64,000 nt of DNA from Bacillota bacterium (GTDB lineage: Bacteria > Bacillota > Clostridia > Tissierellales > Sedimentibacteraceae). How positions within the stretch are numbered: the first letter of the stretch is position 1; each line of letters begins with the position of its first letter. Where the stretch lies: contig JAEXUD010000008.1 in assembly GCA_023453025.1 (NCBI GenBank), forward strand, positions 124,001 through 188,000, in the 5' to 3' direction. The translations under genes and the position numbers were made by a program. Under the pieces are notes generated by a model. The model was given only the letters and a program-made list of their open reading frames with translations, was not told the DNA's origin and made no database searches. Below, one piece after another: positions 49,887 through 58,914 of the stretch.

Positions 49887-51065
49887 CTAACTGTTTTCTA
49901 TCTCTCCTGCTTTTATCAGAACAAACTTTGTAACAAGGGGACCGATTAATTCATAAATCACCGTTGCGCACAATATAATAGTCTGAATTTTATATCCGTA
50001 GTCAGGAACAATTGTTGTTGCCATACCTGCCAGACCAATGGCTACTCCTGCTTGTGGTATTAATGTGTAACCTAAGTATTTTGTTACGGATTTATCTGCC
50101 TTTGAAATCTTTGCTCCAAAAGCTGCTCCTAATACCTTTCCGACCATTCTGAATAATACATATAACGCGCCTACTAATCCCACTGTAGGCAATATAGTAA
50201 TATCCAGCTCCGCACCTGATACGAAAAAGAACAGTAAAAATATCGGCGGTGTTATTCTATCCACATATTTGAAAACCTCATCACTTGCTTCAGATAAGTT
50301 AGTAAATACCGCACTCATCACCATACATGCCAGCAAAGCAGACAATCCCAAGATATTTGATACTCCTATACATAGAAAAACCATGGCGACAGCCACAGTT
50401 AACCTGTTTCCTTTTCCGGTATACCATGCTGTCAGAAATTTTAATATAATACCGAGAATTGCTCCGAATAATAGTGCTCCGACTATTTCAACAACAGGGG
50501 CCAGCAGAGCTTCGGACATGGATGAATCTCCTGCAGAACTGATTGATCTCGCTAAGGCTACAGATATACCAAAGCACATTAAAGCCACAGCATCATCAAT
50601 TGCAACTACAGGAAGCAATGTTTCTGTAACAGGCCCCTTTGCTTTGTACTGTCTGACAACCATCAAAGTTGCCGCCGGTGCAGTAGCAGCAGCAATAGCT
50701 CCTAACACCAGAGAAAACGCAGTATCATTACCCGTTATAATCAATATTAAATCCACAATCAATACTGCTCCGACTGCTTCTGTAAATGCAATAACAACAG
50801 GAGATTTGCCTATCTTTTTCAGATATGACATTTTAAATTCTGCTCCGATTGAAAATGCAATAAATCCAAGAGCTATATCGGGGATAATTGATAACTGTTC
50901 CACAGCTTCATGGGAAATAATGTTCAAGCAATATGGGCCTGCAATTAAGCCGATTATTATATACCCAGTTACGTTTGGAAATTTAATTTTTTCCATTGCC
51001 TTACTGGATATCAGACCCAGAATCATAGCTAAAGCCAAATAAGTATATATGTTTAAATGTTCCAA
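49887..51065 (-). CDS. CPA2/Kef-type cation:proton antiporter
   Basis: A 392-residue membrane protein with 11-12 segments of the CPA2 type. MEKIKFPNVTGYIIIGLIAGPYCLNII begins it, a FIAFSIGAEFKMSYLKKIG segment follows, and LLPVVAIDDAVALMCFGISVALA carries the paired aspartates of electroneutral-type exchangers. No regulatory RCK domain is attached. Instead a PII-like protein is encoded two bases upstream, a likely regulatory partner. Confidence 0.85.
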   Translation of the reverse strand: MEHLNIYTYLALAMILGLISSKAMEKIKFPNVTGYIIIGLIAGPYCLNIISHEAVEQLSIIPDIALGFIAFSIGAEFKMSYLKKIGKSPVVIAFTEAVGAVLIVDLILIITGNDTAFSLVLGAIAAATAPAATLMVVRQYKAKGPVTETLLPVVAIDDAVALMCFGISVALARSISSAGDSSMSEALLAPVVEIVGALLFGAILGIILKFLTAWYTGKGNRLTVAVAMVFLCIGVSNILGLSALLACMVMSAVFTNLSEASDEVFKYVDRITPPIFLLFFFVSGAELDITILPTVGLVGALYVLFRMVGKVLGAAFGAKISKADKSVTKYLGYTLIPQAGVAIGLAGMATTIVPDYGYKIQTIILCATVIYELIGPLVTKFVLIKAGEIENS

Positions 51066-51067
51066 CC

Positions 51068-51406
51068 CTATTCACCAAACCCTTCCACATCAGTAATGGG
51101 AATAGAAAACATAATACCTGTATTAGGCTCAGTTAAATCGCCTATAACTTCTTTAATCTTTCCTCTTGCTGTCATTACTTGATCGTTTTTTAATACAAAT
51201 AGCAATACTTTGCTTTTTAATTTTTCCTCATCTGAAAGGATATGCCTCAGCATTCCAAACATCGGCATATCTTCTATATTAACTAAAGTTTTTGCCATAC
51301 CGGTACCTTCTAAAATTGTACCGCCTCTGACACCGGATTCAGCTAATTTTTCCATTAACTCATCCACCAGCTCTATTTTTTTAAGAATGAGAATTAACAT
51401 TTGCAT
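51068..51406 (-). CDS. PII-like regulatory protein linked to the antiporter
   Basis: A 112-residue protein with the PII ferredoxin-like fold pattern: MLILILKKIELVDELMEKLAESGVRGGTILEGTG at the start. A variable T-loop region follows (NIEDMPMFGMLRHILSDEEKLKSKVLLFVLKND), then IKEVIGDLTEPNTGIMFSIPITDVEGF. The uridylylation tyrosine loop of true GlnB is absent. It ends two bases before the antiporter gene, so both are translated together. PII-like proteins beside transporters often sense nucleotides and gate them; here this is inference. Confidence 0.7.
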   Translation of the reverse strand: MQMLILILKKIELVDELMEKLAESGVRGGTILEGTGMAKTLVNIEDMPMFGMLRHILSDEEKLKSKVLLFVLKNDQVMTARGKIKEVIGDLTEPNTGIMFSIPITDVEGFGE

Positions 51407-51688
51407 TTTATCACCTTCTAATCTTTAAATTTATCAACAATTATTTATTATGCTACTATTAGTAGTATATGTCAAATATAAATTTTATAATATTTTTTGA
51501 TATGAAGGATGATATTTTATAGTGATCGATTACTTTTATGGATCTTACCTTTTTATATCCCAAACATAACCTTGATATACAGCCTGACCCATGGGAAGTA
51601 TATTTTATTGTTTAATTAATTTCATGTCCTATTATCAGTTATTGTGATATAATATCAATCATAAATTTATAGTTGAAGAGGTTACATC

Positions 51689-52528
51689 ATGATTCAAGAT
51701 ATAGCACCAAAAATATTTCATAACAGCTTTAAAAACATAAAGGCTGAGCCGCAGGATCTGTTTCTTTCATATGATGGAGATACAATCCTTGTGGGTGAGG
51801 ATAAGGACAAGCTTTGGTATCCTTCATTTTCGGATTTTGAGGAAAAGTATCCTGATTTAAGGGATAATGCCCATTTTCTTTTTAATATAGATGACACCAA
51901 TTATTTTCTGGTGGAAAAAAAGGGCCTTGTTTTGGAGGGATGGAACTATGTGTCTACCAGCAGATTCAGGACGGAAACCAAGTACTGGCGTTCATTTGCA
52001 GGGGCTGTGGGCTGGCAGCTGAACCGCTGGTATGTCAATCATCGTTTTTGCAGCAAGTGCGGAAAGCCTGCAAAATCTTCTGACAAAGAAAGAATGCTTT
52101 ATTGTGAATCCTGCGGATTTCAGGCTTACCCAACCATATCTCCCTGTGTAATTGTTGCTGTACATAATGGGAACAAGCTTCTCCTGACCAAGTATGCCGG
52201 AAGAGGGTACAACAGATATGCTCTTATTGCCGGCTTTGCAGAGATCGGCGAAAGCCTGGAGCAGACTGTTCACAGAGAGGTGAAAGAGGAGGTTGGTTTA
52301 AAGGTTAAGAATCTTAAATTCTACAAAAGTCAGCCATGGCCGTTCACTGATACACTGCTTGCAGGATTTTATGCCGAGCTTGACGGAGAGGATTCTATAA
52401 CGCTTGATGAAAATGAGCTGGCATTAGGGGTATGGCTTGAAAGAGAAGATATACCTCCTGCTGATTTAAATATCAGTCTGACAAGCGAAATGATGGAAGC
52501 ATTCAGAAACAACAGTATAGATTTATAA
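51689..52528 (+). CDS. nudC: NADH pyrophosphatase / NAD-capped RNA hydrolase
   Basis: A 279-residue protein with an N-terminal domain (1-105) and a four-Cys zinc ribbon (CSKCGKPAK ... YCESCG, about 111-133). The YPTISPCVIVAV strand leads into a Nudix domain with the box GFAEIGESLEQTVHREVKEEVGL. A SQPWPFTDTLLAGF segment after the box matches the NudC SQPWPFPxS signature with T in place of S. It cleaves NADH and NAD caps. It is a single gene starting at ATG after AAGAGG. Confidence 0.92.
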   Translation: MIQDIAPKIFHNSFKNIKAEPQDLFLSYDGDTILVGEDKDKLWYPSFSDFEEKYPDLRDNAHFLFNIDDTNYFLVEKKGLVLEGWNYVSTSRFRTETKYWRSFAGAVGWQLNRWYVNHRFCSKCGKPAKSSDKERMLYCESCGFQAYPTISPCVIVAVHNGNKLLLTKYAGRGYNRYALIAGFAEIGESLEQTVHREVKEEVGLKVKNLKFYKSQPWPFTDTLLAGFYAELDGEDSITLDENELALGVWLEREDIPPADLNISLTSEMMEAFRNNSIDL

Positions 52529-52588
52529 TCAATCATAAACACCGACTGTCTGGAATATTATAACAGTAAAGAACGTTGGAGGTGTTTT

Positions 52589-53401
52589 ATGGGATATTAT
52601 ATTAATGTTGAACCAAACGTCAAATTGTATGTTGAGGATCTTAATCCGGAGGGAAATAAAACAATTGTATTTTTACATGGCTGGCCCGGAAGCCATGAAT
52701 TATTCGAGTATCAATTTGATGTCCTCCCGGCAGGAGGATGCAGGTGTATCGGCATAGATCAAAGAGGATTCGGCAAATCTGACAGGCCCTGGCACGGATA
52801 TGATTATGATCGCCTGGCAGATGATGTCAGATGTGTTGTTGAAGCACTGAAGCTTCAGAATTTCACGCTCGTCGGACATTCAACAGGTGGTGCGATTGCT
52901 ATAAGATATATGTCCAGATACAATGGTTATGGTGTGTCAAAGCTTGTGCTCGCGGCTGCAGCTGCTCCAAGTCTTGTAAAGCTTCCGAATTTTCCGTATG
53001 GCATAGACAGGGAAGCCGTCCTCAACATAATCAAAGGAACATATAATGATCGCCCTAACATGCTCAGGGATTTTGGCGATATGTTTTTCTTTCAGCACAT
53101 AACCGAACCCTTTGCCGGTTGGTTTATGGATTTGGGTCTTCAGGCAGCGGGATGGTCAACTGCCGCGATTGCAAATACATGGCTGAGAGAACAATTGTTT
53201 AAGGATCTTGAGGTCATAAAGGCTCCAACGCTGATTATCCATGGTATTCATGACATGGTTGTTCCTTTTACGCTTGGCGAAATTCAGCATCGCAGCATTA
53301 AGAATTCTGTACTGATGCCTTTCCAATTCAGCGGTCACGGATCTTTTTATGACCAGCGGGACAAATTTAATGAGGAAATGATTAAATTTATTGAACAATA
53401 G
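52589..53401 (+). CDS. Alpha/beta hydrolase
   Basis: A 270-residue alpha/beta-fold hydrolase. The oxyanion motif is HGWPGS (30-35), the nucleophile S98 is in VGHSTGG, the acid Asp is in HGIHDMVVP and the His in FSGHGSF. The HGWPGS and cap region are like non-haem haloperoxidase, esterase or epoxide-hydrolase-type enzymes, but a Ser nucleophile excludes classical epoxide hydrolases. It lies 60 bases after nudC in the same direction with a GGAGGTG site. Substrate unknown. Confidence 0.85.
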   Translation: MGYYINVEPNVKLYVEDLNPEGNKTIVFLHGWPGSHELFEYQFDVLPAGGCRCIGIDQRGFGKSDRPWHGYDYDRLADDVRCVVEALKLQNFTLVGHSTGGAIAIRYMSRYNGYGVSKLVLAAAAAPSLVKLPNFPYGIDREAVLNIIKGTYNDRPNMLRDFGDMFFFQHITEPFAGWFMDLGLQAAGWSTAAIANTWLREQLFKDLEVIKAPTLIIHGIHDMVVPFTLGEIQHRSIKNSVLMPFQFSGHGSFYDQRDKFNEEMIKFIEQ

Positions 53402-53436
53402 TTGCCAGATTTAATTTATGATATTGCAGTACAAGC

Positions 53437-53479
53437 AAAAACAGAACCTGTTACATCACTGATAAAATGGTTCTGTTTT
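53437..53479. terminator. Bidirectional terminator between hydrolase and modC
   Basis: AAAACAGAACC and GGTTCTGTTTT form a perfect 11-bp stem between convergent genes. Confidence 0.8.
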
Positions 53480-53529
53480 ATTATTATTCAGTTTTATTGA
53501 TAAATGGCCGATATACCTTATTACATTCT

Positions 53530-54585
53530 TTATTTCAATAATAACAGCTTGTCTTCTTGTATTTTCAGATATAAATCATCTTTATTTTTCCTGTTGTTCC
53601 ATTTTTCTTTTTTTATATCAAAATACATATAATTCGTAACTTTTTCGCTTTTTTTATTTTGGAATATAATTGTGTATCCTTGAATTTTTTCTATTTTATC
53701 AATAATTTTACACTCTATGATGTTTGTATCGTTTTTATCTGATTCATCTGCAATTTCAAAGCTGTTCGATTGTATTCCGACAAATCCTATGTCATATATT
53801 TTTTTATTAAGTTCTATTTCAATATCCCAATCATGAGCATATATCCTATTTGAAGATAACACCAAGCAGCTTGATATATTTTTACATCCTATCAGCCTGG
53901 CCGCAGATACCCGTTCGGGGTTTTTGAATATTTCCTTAGTGTCCCCAAACAAAATAGAGCTGCCGTCTTCGATAATTACAAGATTTTTGCAAAACTTGTA
54001 GGCCTCTTCCATGCTGTGAGTAACCATCAGCACTTCTCCGTGATACAGCTTCAGTAGTTCCAGAATTTCAGCCTGAACCTGGCTTTTTAAATGAGTGTCC
54101 AGAGCTGAAAAGGGCTCGTCCAAAAGCAGGACATCCGGTTTATATGCTATGCATCTTGCCAGTGCCGCCCTTTGCTGCTGTCCTCCCGACATTTGCCCAG
54201 GGTACTTTTTTTCTAAGCCCTGAAGATGAAACAAATTTATCATTTCACCAACAATTTCTTTTTTTTCTTTTTTAGGAAATTTTAGTCCTGCACCAATATT
54301 TTCTTCTACTGTCATATTTGGAAAAAGCGCAAAGTTTTGAAATAAATATCCCACATTTCTTTCCTGAGGTTTTAAATTGATTTTTTTTTCTGAATCATAC
54401 AGCACTCTGTCCCCCAGAACAATTCGACCTTCATCCGGTGTTTCGATACCTGCTATACATTTCAGGGTCATGCTTTTTCCGCAGCCCGAAGCACCCAGAA
54501 GCCCCAGATATTCACTGCTGGTTTCAAAGGATACGCCCAAATTAAACCCTTTAAGTCTTTTTTTGATATCAACCTTTAAGCTCAT
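53530..54585 (-). CDS. modC: Molybdate ABC transporter ATP-binding protein
   Basis: A 351-residue ATPase. Walker A is GASGCGKS, the Q-loop is LFQNFALFPNMTVEENI, the signature MSGGQQQRAALARCIA, and Walker B VLLLDEPFSALD. The C-terminal 110 residues fit a diverged TOBE-type regulatory region, as in ModC-like proteins. It overlaps modB by four bases. It drives molybdate (or tungstate) import with ModB and ModA. Confidence 0.88.
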   Translation of the reverse strand: MSLKVDIKKRLKGFNLGVSFETSSEYLGLLGASGCGKSMTLKCIAGIETPDEGRIVLGDRVLYDSEKKINLKPQERNVGYLFQNFALFPNMTVEENIGAGLKFPKKEKKEIVGEMINLFHLQGLEKKYPGQMSGGQQQRAALARCIAYKPDVLLLDEPFSALDTHLKSQVQAEILELLKLYHGEVLMVTHSMEEAYKFCKNLVIIEDGSSILFGDTKEIFKNPERVSAARLIGCKNISSCLVLSSNRIYAHDWDIEIELNKKIYDIGFVGIQSNSFEIADESDKNDTNIIECKIIDKIEKIQGYTIIFQNKKSEKVTNYMYFDIKKEKWNNRKNKDDLYLKIQEDKLLLLK

Positions 54586-55268
54586 TTCACTTTTTCCTTA
54601 TTCAGATATTTTCTTCCTTTTAGTGTAAAATAGTTCATCAAAACAATCACTACAAACGAAATTGCAAGGACTACTATTACATAATTCATGGCCTTGTCCA
54701 TATTGCCGGCTGCTACTTCCGAATAAATTGCCAAAGGAAGCGTCCTTGTAATATTTTCAATATTTCCTGCAATCATGGCTGTAGCACCAAATTCGCCGAG
54801 TCCTCTTGCAAATGCCAGTACCCCCCCGGAAGCAACTCCCGGCAAAGCCATAGGCATTATAACTCTCCAGAATATCTTGTGCTCAGACATCCCCAGAGTC
54901 CTGCCCGCCATAATTAAATTTTCATCAACCTGTTCAAATGCACCTCTTGCTGCACGATACATCAAAGGAAATGAAATAACTACGGCCGCTATTACAGTTG
55001 CCGTCCATGAGAATACTATTTTTACACTTAAAAAGTCAAGCAAAAACTTTCCTATCGGTCTTTTCACCCCCAGAATAAAAAGAATGAAAAATCCCATAAC
55101 AGTTGGAGGCAGCACCATTGGCAGTGTCAATATGCCGTCTATAATCAGTTTTACCCTTTCTGATTTAATGTTAACAATCCATCTGGCTGTTAAAAGGCCA
55201 AGTAAAAACGTTATGACAATTGCAACAGATGCAGTCTTCATTGAAATCAATATTGGTGACAGTGTCAT
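54582..55268 (-). CDS. modB: Molybdate ABC transporter permease
   Basis: A 228-residue permease with about five to six segments. The ModB-type coupling motif reads EFGATAMIAGNIENITRTLPLAIYSEVAAGN. FPLMYRAARGAFEQVDENLIMAGRTLG is also diagnostic. It lies between modA (9-base gap) and modC (overlap). Confidence 0.92.
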   Translation of the reverse strand: MTLSPILISMKTASVAIVITFLLGLLTARWIVNIKSERVKLIIDGILTLPMVLPPTVMGFFILFILGVKRPIGKFLLDFLSVKIVFSWTATVIAAVVISFPLMYRAARGAFEQVDENLIMAGRTLGMSEHKIFWRVIMPMALPGVASGGVLAFARGLGEFGATAMIAGNIENITRTLPLAIYSEVAAGNMDKAMNYVIVVLAISFVVIVLMNYFTLKGRKYLNKEKVK

Positions 55269-55277
55269 TTTTATCTC

Positions 55278-56060
55278 CTATTTGTTTGCTGAAAAACCAT
55301 ACTTTTCAAATATTTTTAATGCTTCCTCACTTTGCAGGAATTTAGTAAATAATTCTGCATTTTCATTGTTCTTTGTTGCTTTAACTATACCAACAGGGTA
55401 TATTACTTTTGACACGCTTCCTTCAGGCGCTTCCGCAACAACCTTTACTTTATCGTTGCTTGCTGCATCTGTCGCATATACTATGCCTGCATCAGCACTG
55501 CCCTCGGCAACCCAGTTTAAAACCTCTGTTACATTTGTGCCCAGGCTTGCCTTTTCTTTAGCTTGTTCCCAAATTCCAATATTTTCAAGCGCTTCCTTTG
55601 CATATTGTCCTGCCGGTACGCTTTCAGGATCGCCGATTGCTATTTTTTCTGATTTTAATATGTCTTCAAAGGCTGTTATAGAGCTATCACCGTCAATTGG
55701 AGTAATTAAGACTATTTTGTTCTCAAGCAGCTCCACAATAGAATTTTCAGTAATTAATCCTTTTTCATCAAGTGCGTTCATTTGCTTCATGGCTGCAGAC
55801 ATGAATACATCAGCATCTGCCCCTTCTTCTATTTGTGTCTGAAGCTTTCCTGAGCTGTCATATGTAGCATTAACCGTGATGTTGGGGTTCTGTTCATTAA
55901 ATAACGGTATTATTTCACCGTCCATACAATTTTTCAGACTGGCTGCTGCCGCAACTAACAGTGTCCCGCCGGAGGTATCTGAGTTGCTTTGGCTGCTGCT
56001 GCATCCCGCCAAAGAAAAAACTAAAACAAGAATTAAGATTAAACTTATACCTTTTTTCAT
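55278..56060 (-). CDS. modA: Molybdate-binding lipoprotein
   Basis: A 260-residue periplasmic-binding-type protein. The signal peptide has lipobox LAGC. The ligand-binding segment starts LLVAAAASLKNCMDGEIIPLFNEQNPNI, with later YDSSGKLQTQIEEGADADVFMSA, GDPESVPAGQYAKEAL and SADAGIVYATDA typical of ModA. First gene of modABC. A CCGTTAT/ATAACGG palindrome lies in its promoter region. Confidence 0.92.
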   Translation of the reverse strand: MKKGISLILILVLVFSLAGCSSSQSNSDTSGGTLLVAAAASLKNCMDGEIIPLFNEQNPNITVNATYDSSGKLQTQIEEGADADVFMSAAMKQMNALDEKGLITENSIVELLENKIVLITPIDGDSSITAFEDILKSEKIAIGDPESVPAGQYAKEALENIGIWEQAKEKASLGTNVTEVLNWVAEGSADAGIVYATDAASNDKVKVVAEAPEGSVSKVIYPVGIVKATKNNENAELFTKFLQSEEALKIFEKYGFSANK

Positions 56061-56085
56061 ATTCTTTACCTTCTTTTTAATATTT

Positions 56086-56111
56086 CCGTTATGTTTTTAT
56101 AGGTATAACGG
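56086..56111 (-). promoter_or_regulatory. ModE-like palindrome before modA
   Basis: CCGTTAT and ATAACGG with a 12-base centre lie 26-51 bases upstream of the modA start. ModE sites in other bacteria have CGTTAT/ATAACG arms. The spacing between arms and the AT-rich centre fit. TATAAA-like -10 candidates fall within the palindrome, so binding would repress. No modE gene is in the window. Confidence 0.55.
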
Positions 56112-56230
56112 CTAATATTAATATAACATTAGTTCTCAATTTATGCCAGTACATTTTTTATATTTGTTAAAAAAATATTTTATATATAAAGCCTTCTAAA
56201 ATCCAAAAATCTGTCATATAAAAACGAAGT

Positions 56231-56267
56231 GAAGAATCTCATTTTTTTCATAAAGATGAGATTCTTC
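56231..56267 (-). terminator. Terminator of the flavodiiron protein gene
   Basis: GAAGAATCTCAT and ATGAGATTCTTC form a perfect 12-bp stem with a 13-base loop, downstream of the fprA-type stop on the minus strand. A T-rich stretch follows a few bases later. Confidence 0.7.
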
Positions 56268-56325
56268 TTCGCCTTCATAAACAAATTTTATCATCAAAGT
56301 CATTATCATTTTTAAAGTTGTATTA

Positions 56326-57513
56326 TTAATTGCACAACGCCTTTGCTATATCTTCTGCTTTGTTTAAATCAGTGCTTTCCGGATTCCAGTTGCATTTGAT
56401 TTCGGGTTCTACAACCTCAAAGCCTGATTCAGTTAATCTTTCTCTTAAAATCTTTGTGGATTCTCCGCTCCAGCCATAGCACCCAAATACTGCTGCTTTT
56501 TTATTTTTAAATTTTAATTCTTTTAAAAACTCAATCCAGCCGCCCACCGATGACAAGATATTTTGCCCTACTGTCGGTGAACCTACTGCAATTGCTTTTG
56601 ATTTAAACACCTCAGTCATTATGTCATTTTTGTTTGTCTTGGATATATTGAATATTTTAACTCTCGTATCGGGAGATATCTTTGATATTTCCGAGGCAAT
56701 CTTGTGCGCCAGCTGCTTTGTGCCATCCCACATTGTATCATAAGCAATTGTTATCTGGTCTTCCTGATATGCTTGTGACCACTCATAATACTTTTCGACT
56801 ATCTGCGTAGGATTATCTCTCCATAAAGAGCCATGGCTGGTGGCAATAATGTCTATTGGAAGATTCAAGCTTAAAACTTCTTCAATTTTCTTTTTAACTA
56901 ACGGTGAAAATGGATTCAGAATATTTGCATAATATTTCATTGCTTCTTCCCAGAGCATGCACTGATCCGCTTTGTCATTGAAAAGCTCCTCAACTGCGTA
57001 ATGCTGACCGAAGGCATCATTAGAAAACAGAATGTTATCTCCCGTCATATATGTTGCCATACTATCAGGCCAATGCAGCATCCTCATTTCAACAAAAACA
57101 AGCTTCTTTCCGTTTCCGATATCGACTGAATCACCTGTCTTTACCACCTTGAAATTCCATTCAGGGTGGTGATACTGACCGGTAAGTGACTTAACTGCGT
57201 TGGCAGTGCAATATATCGGCGTATCGGGTATTTTTTTCATCAACTCCGGCAGTGAACCGCTATGGTCTATTTCACCGTGATTCATAACTATAAAATCAAT
57301 TTTATTTAAATCAACTTCAGATTCCAGATTTTCTATAAACTCTGTTGAGTGTGGTTTCCAGACAGTATCAATAAGCACTGTCTTCTCTTCTTGAATTAAA
57401 TACGCATTTTGACTTGAGCCGTGATTTATAGTATAGTCTGCTCCATGAAAAAATTCCAGCTCCCAATCCATTTTTCCTATCCAGTGAACATTATTTTTAA
57501 CTAGTTTTTTCAT
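56326..57513 (-). CDS. fprA: Flavodiiron protein (A-type, O2/NO reductase)
   Basis: A 395-residue protein. The beta-lactamase-like domain (1-245) has the di-iron ligands H79, E81, D83 and H84 in NHGEIDHSG, plus histidines in MLHWPDS and ATSHGSLW and an Asp in LFSNDAFG. The flavodoxin domain (250-395) starts ITIAYDTMWDGTKQLAHKIA. ATG 57513 has GGAGG at ideal spacing and gives the usual length, so upstream in-frame starts are rejected. It reduces oxygen or nitric oxide using rubredoxin or F420-type donors and protects anaerobes. An FNR-type site stands at its promoter. Confidence 0.93.
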   Translation of the reverse strand: MKKLVKNNVHWIGKMDWELEFFHGADYTINHGSSQNAYLIQEEKTVLIDTVWKPHSTEFIENLESEVDLNKIDFIVMNHGEIDHSGSLPELMKKIPDTPIYCTANAVKSLTGQYHHPEWNFKVVKTGDSVDIGNGKKLVFVEMRMLHWPDSMATYMTGDNILFSNDAFGQHYAVEELFNDKADQCMLWEEAMKYYANILNPFSPLVKKKIEEVLSLNLPIDIIATSHGSLWRDNPTQIVEKYYEWSQAYQEDQITIAYDTMWDGTKQLAHKIASEISKISPDTRVKIFNISKTNKNDIMTEVFKSKAIAVGSPTVGQNILSSVGGWIEFLKELKFKNKKAAVFGCYGWSGESTKILRERLTESGFEVVEPEIKCNWNPESTDLNKAEDIAKALCN

Positions 57514-57573
57514 TTTTTCCTCCTCAATAATTAATATTTTCGTGCGTTTCATATTTATTTGATTTATGTGCTT

Positions 57574-57614
57574 ATTATATTGGATTCTGAAAATCAAAAC
57601 CGTGATTTAAATCA
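57574..57614 (-). promoter_or_regulatory. fprA promoter with FNR-type site at about -41.5
   Basis: The palindrome TGATTTAAATCA (57603-57614) fits TGAT-N4-ATCA FNR/Crp-type half-sites. On the minus strand the -10 TATAAT (57579-57574) puts its centre at about -41.5, the class II activator position. No good -35 is seen, which agrees with activator dependence. The Crp/Fnr gene immediately upstream carries a recognition helix suited to this site. Confidence 0.7.
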
Positions 57615-57634
57615 TAAAATAGAAATTATGTATT

Positions 57635-58321
57635 TTATTTTTCAAATTCCAAAATTTCTCTCAATGCTTCTTTATCCAATATTTTAATTTTTCTGTGACC
57701 GTTTAATTCTAATATGCGCTCTTCCTTCAGCTCGCTAAGCTTTCTGCTTACAGTTTCCCTTGTCAAATTTATGTATGCAGCTATATCATCACGGGATAGT
57801 TCAATCAAGTCCTTTCTTATCCTTGTACTCCTGTAAAGAAGGAAGCCTGCCAGTCTTACCTTAGCATCATTTATAGACAGCAGCTCTATAAGCTTATTTG
57901 CAGTGGACAGCTTAGAACCGATCACACTTAATAGCTTAATTCCTGATTCCGGTCTGTTCATAATCATCTTTTGAATATCCGATTGTGAGATTAAACATAT
58001 TCCTGTACTTTCTAATGCAACAGCATTTACATTGAATTTCCCGCCGCTGAAAATATTTTGTTCTCCATAAATATCACTTTCAACAAGGATGTCTGTAACA
58101 AATTCTTTTCCTTCAGCAGAGAAATGATTTAGCTTTACTTTTCCAAAACGCACTATAAGAATTTTGTCAGCAGGTTCTGATTCTCTGATTATTATGTCAC
58201 CCTTCTTAAAATTCATGTGCTTTGATTTAGATATTATCTCATGCTGTTCATCCTGCGAAAGTATGCTGAATAATTCTATCTTTGATGTGCACATCCCATT
58301 AAAGCAGCAAGTACATTCCAT
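57635..58321 (-). CDS. Crp/Fnr-family regulator with N-terminal cysteine cluster
   Basis: A 228-residue regulator. The first 11 residues, MECTCCFNGMC, hold cysteines 3, 5, 6 and 11, and another cysteine lies in STGICLIS. This could support an iron-sulphur cluster, as in FNR-type or NO-sensing clostridial proteins. A cNMP-like beta barrel (about 20-130) and a winged HTH follow; its recognition helix LTRETVSRKLSEL carries the Glu-xx-Ser-Arg that reads TGAT half-sites in FNR. It lies upstream of the flavodiiron gene, whose promoter has such a site, so redox or NO control of that gene is likely. Confidence 0.87.
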   Translation of the reverse strand: MECTCCFNGMCTSKIELFSILSQDEQHEIISKSKHMNFKKGDIIIRESEPADKILIVRFGKVKLNHFSAEGKEFVTDILVESDIYGEQNIFSGGKFNVNAVALESTGICLISQSDIQKMIMNRPESGIKLLSVIGSKLSTANKLIELLSINDAKVRLAGFLLYRSTRIRKDLIELSRDDIAAYINLTRETVSRKLSELKEERILELNGHRKIKILDKEALREILEFEK

Positions 58322-58494
58322 AATTATACCCTTTCTGATTATACTGATTCTACAAATAACTGCATTTCTTATTTAAATATTATTATACAATAAATTACCA
58401 TTGTGTACCAGCATATATTTAGTGTTTAAAAATGCCTATTATTGGTATAAATTATATGATAAACAAATAATATATTATTGGAAGGAGAGATAAG

Positions 58495-58773
58495 ATGGCA
58501 TTTTTAGATAAGTTAGGCAAAAAAATAGGTGATGCGGCAGGAACCGCTTCTGAAAAAGCGAAGGATTTTGCTGAAACAACCAAGCTTAATCAAGCAATCT
58601 CAGCAGAGGAAAAGCAAATCAATCAATATTTTTTGGATTTAGGTAAATTTATTTTCGAAAATGAAAAGGATAATCCAGAAAGCCCTGTGGCTGACATGTG
58701 CAGCAGAATCTTAGCATCTCAGCAAACAATAGCAGAGTTAAAACAAAAAATAATAGAAATAAAAATGGATTAA
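58495..58773 (+). CDS. Small coiled-coil protein, 92 residues
   Basis: MAFLDKLGKKIGDAAGTASEKAKDFAETTKLN forms an amphipathic helix rich in Ala and Lys. A second helical part (EEKQINQYFLDLGKFIFENEKD) and a final helix (ILASQQTIAELKQKIIEIKMD) follow. Similar sequences occur in Firmicutes as N-termini of zinc-ribbon proteins, but the ribbon is absent here. Strong GGAAGGAGAG site and a terminator behind. Function unknown. Confidence 0.7.
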   Translation: MAFLDKLGKKIGDAAGTASEKAKDFAETTKLNQAISAEEKQINQYFLDLGKFIFENEKDNPESPVADMCSRILASQQTIAELKQKIIEIKMD

Positions 58774-58811
58774 AAATCAAATACAAAAACCATGCATCAA
58801 GGTGCTGTCAA

Positions 58812-58846
58812 AAAAGGTTCTGGCTGCTATAGACCAGAACCCTTTT
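58812..58846. terminator. Terminator of the 92-residue protein gene
   Basis: AAAAGGTTCTGG and CCAGAACCCTTTT form a hairpin with one bulge and a T run. It is convergent with the flavoprotein gene at 58915 and may serve both. Confidence 0.65.
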
Positions 58847-58914
58847 AATTATTGTAAAATAACCAGCTTTTCATGTATGCGGCAATAATTTTATATTGCA
58901 TTATTTGTGAAGTT

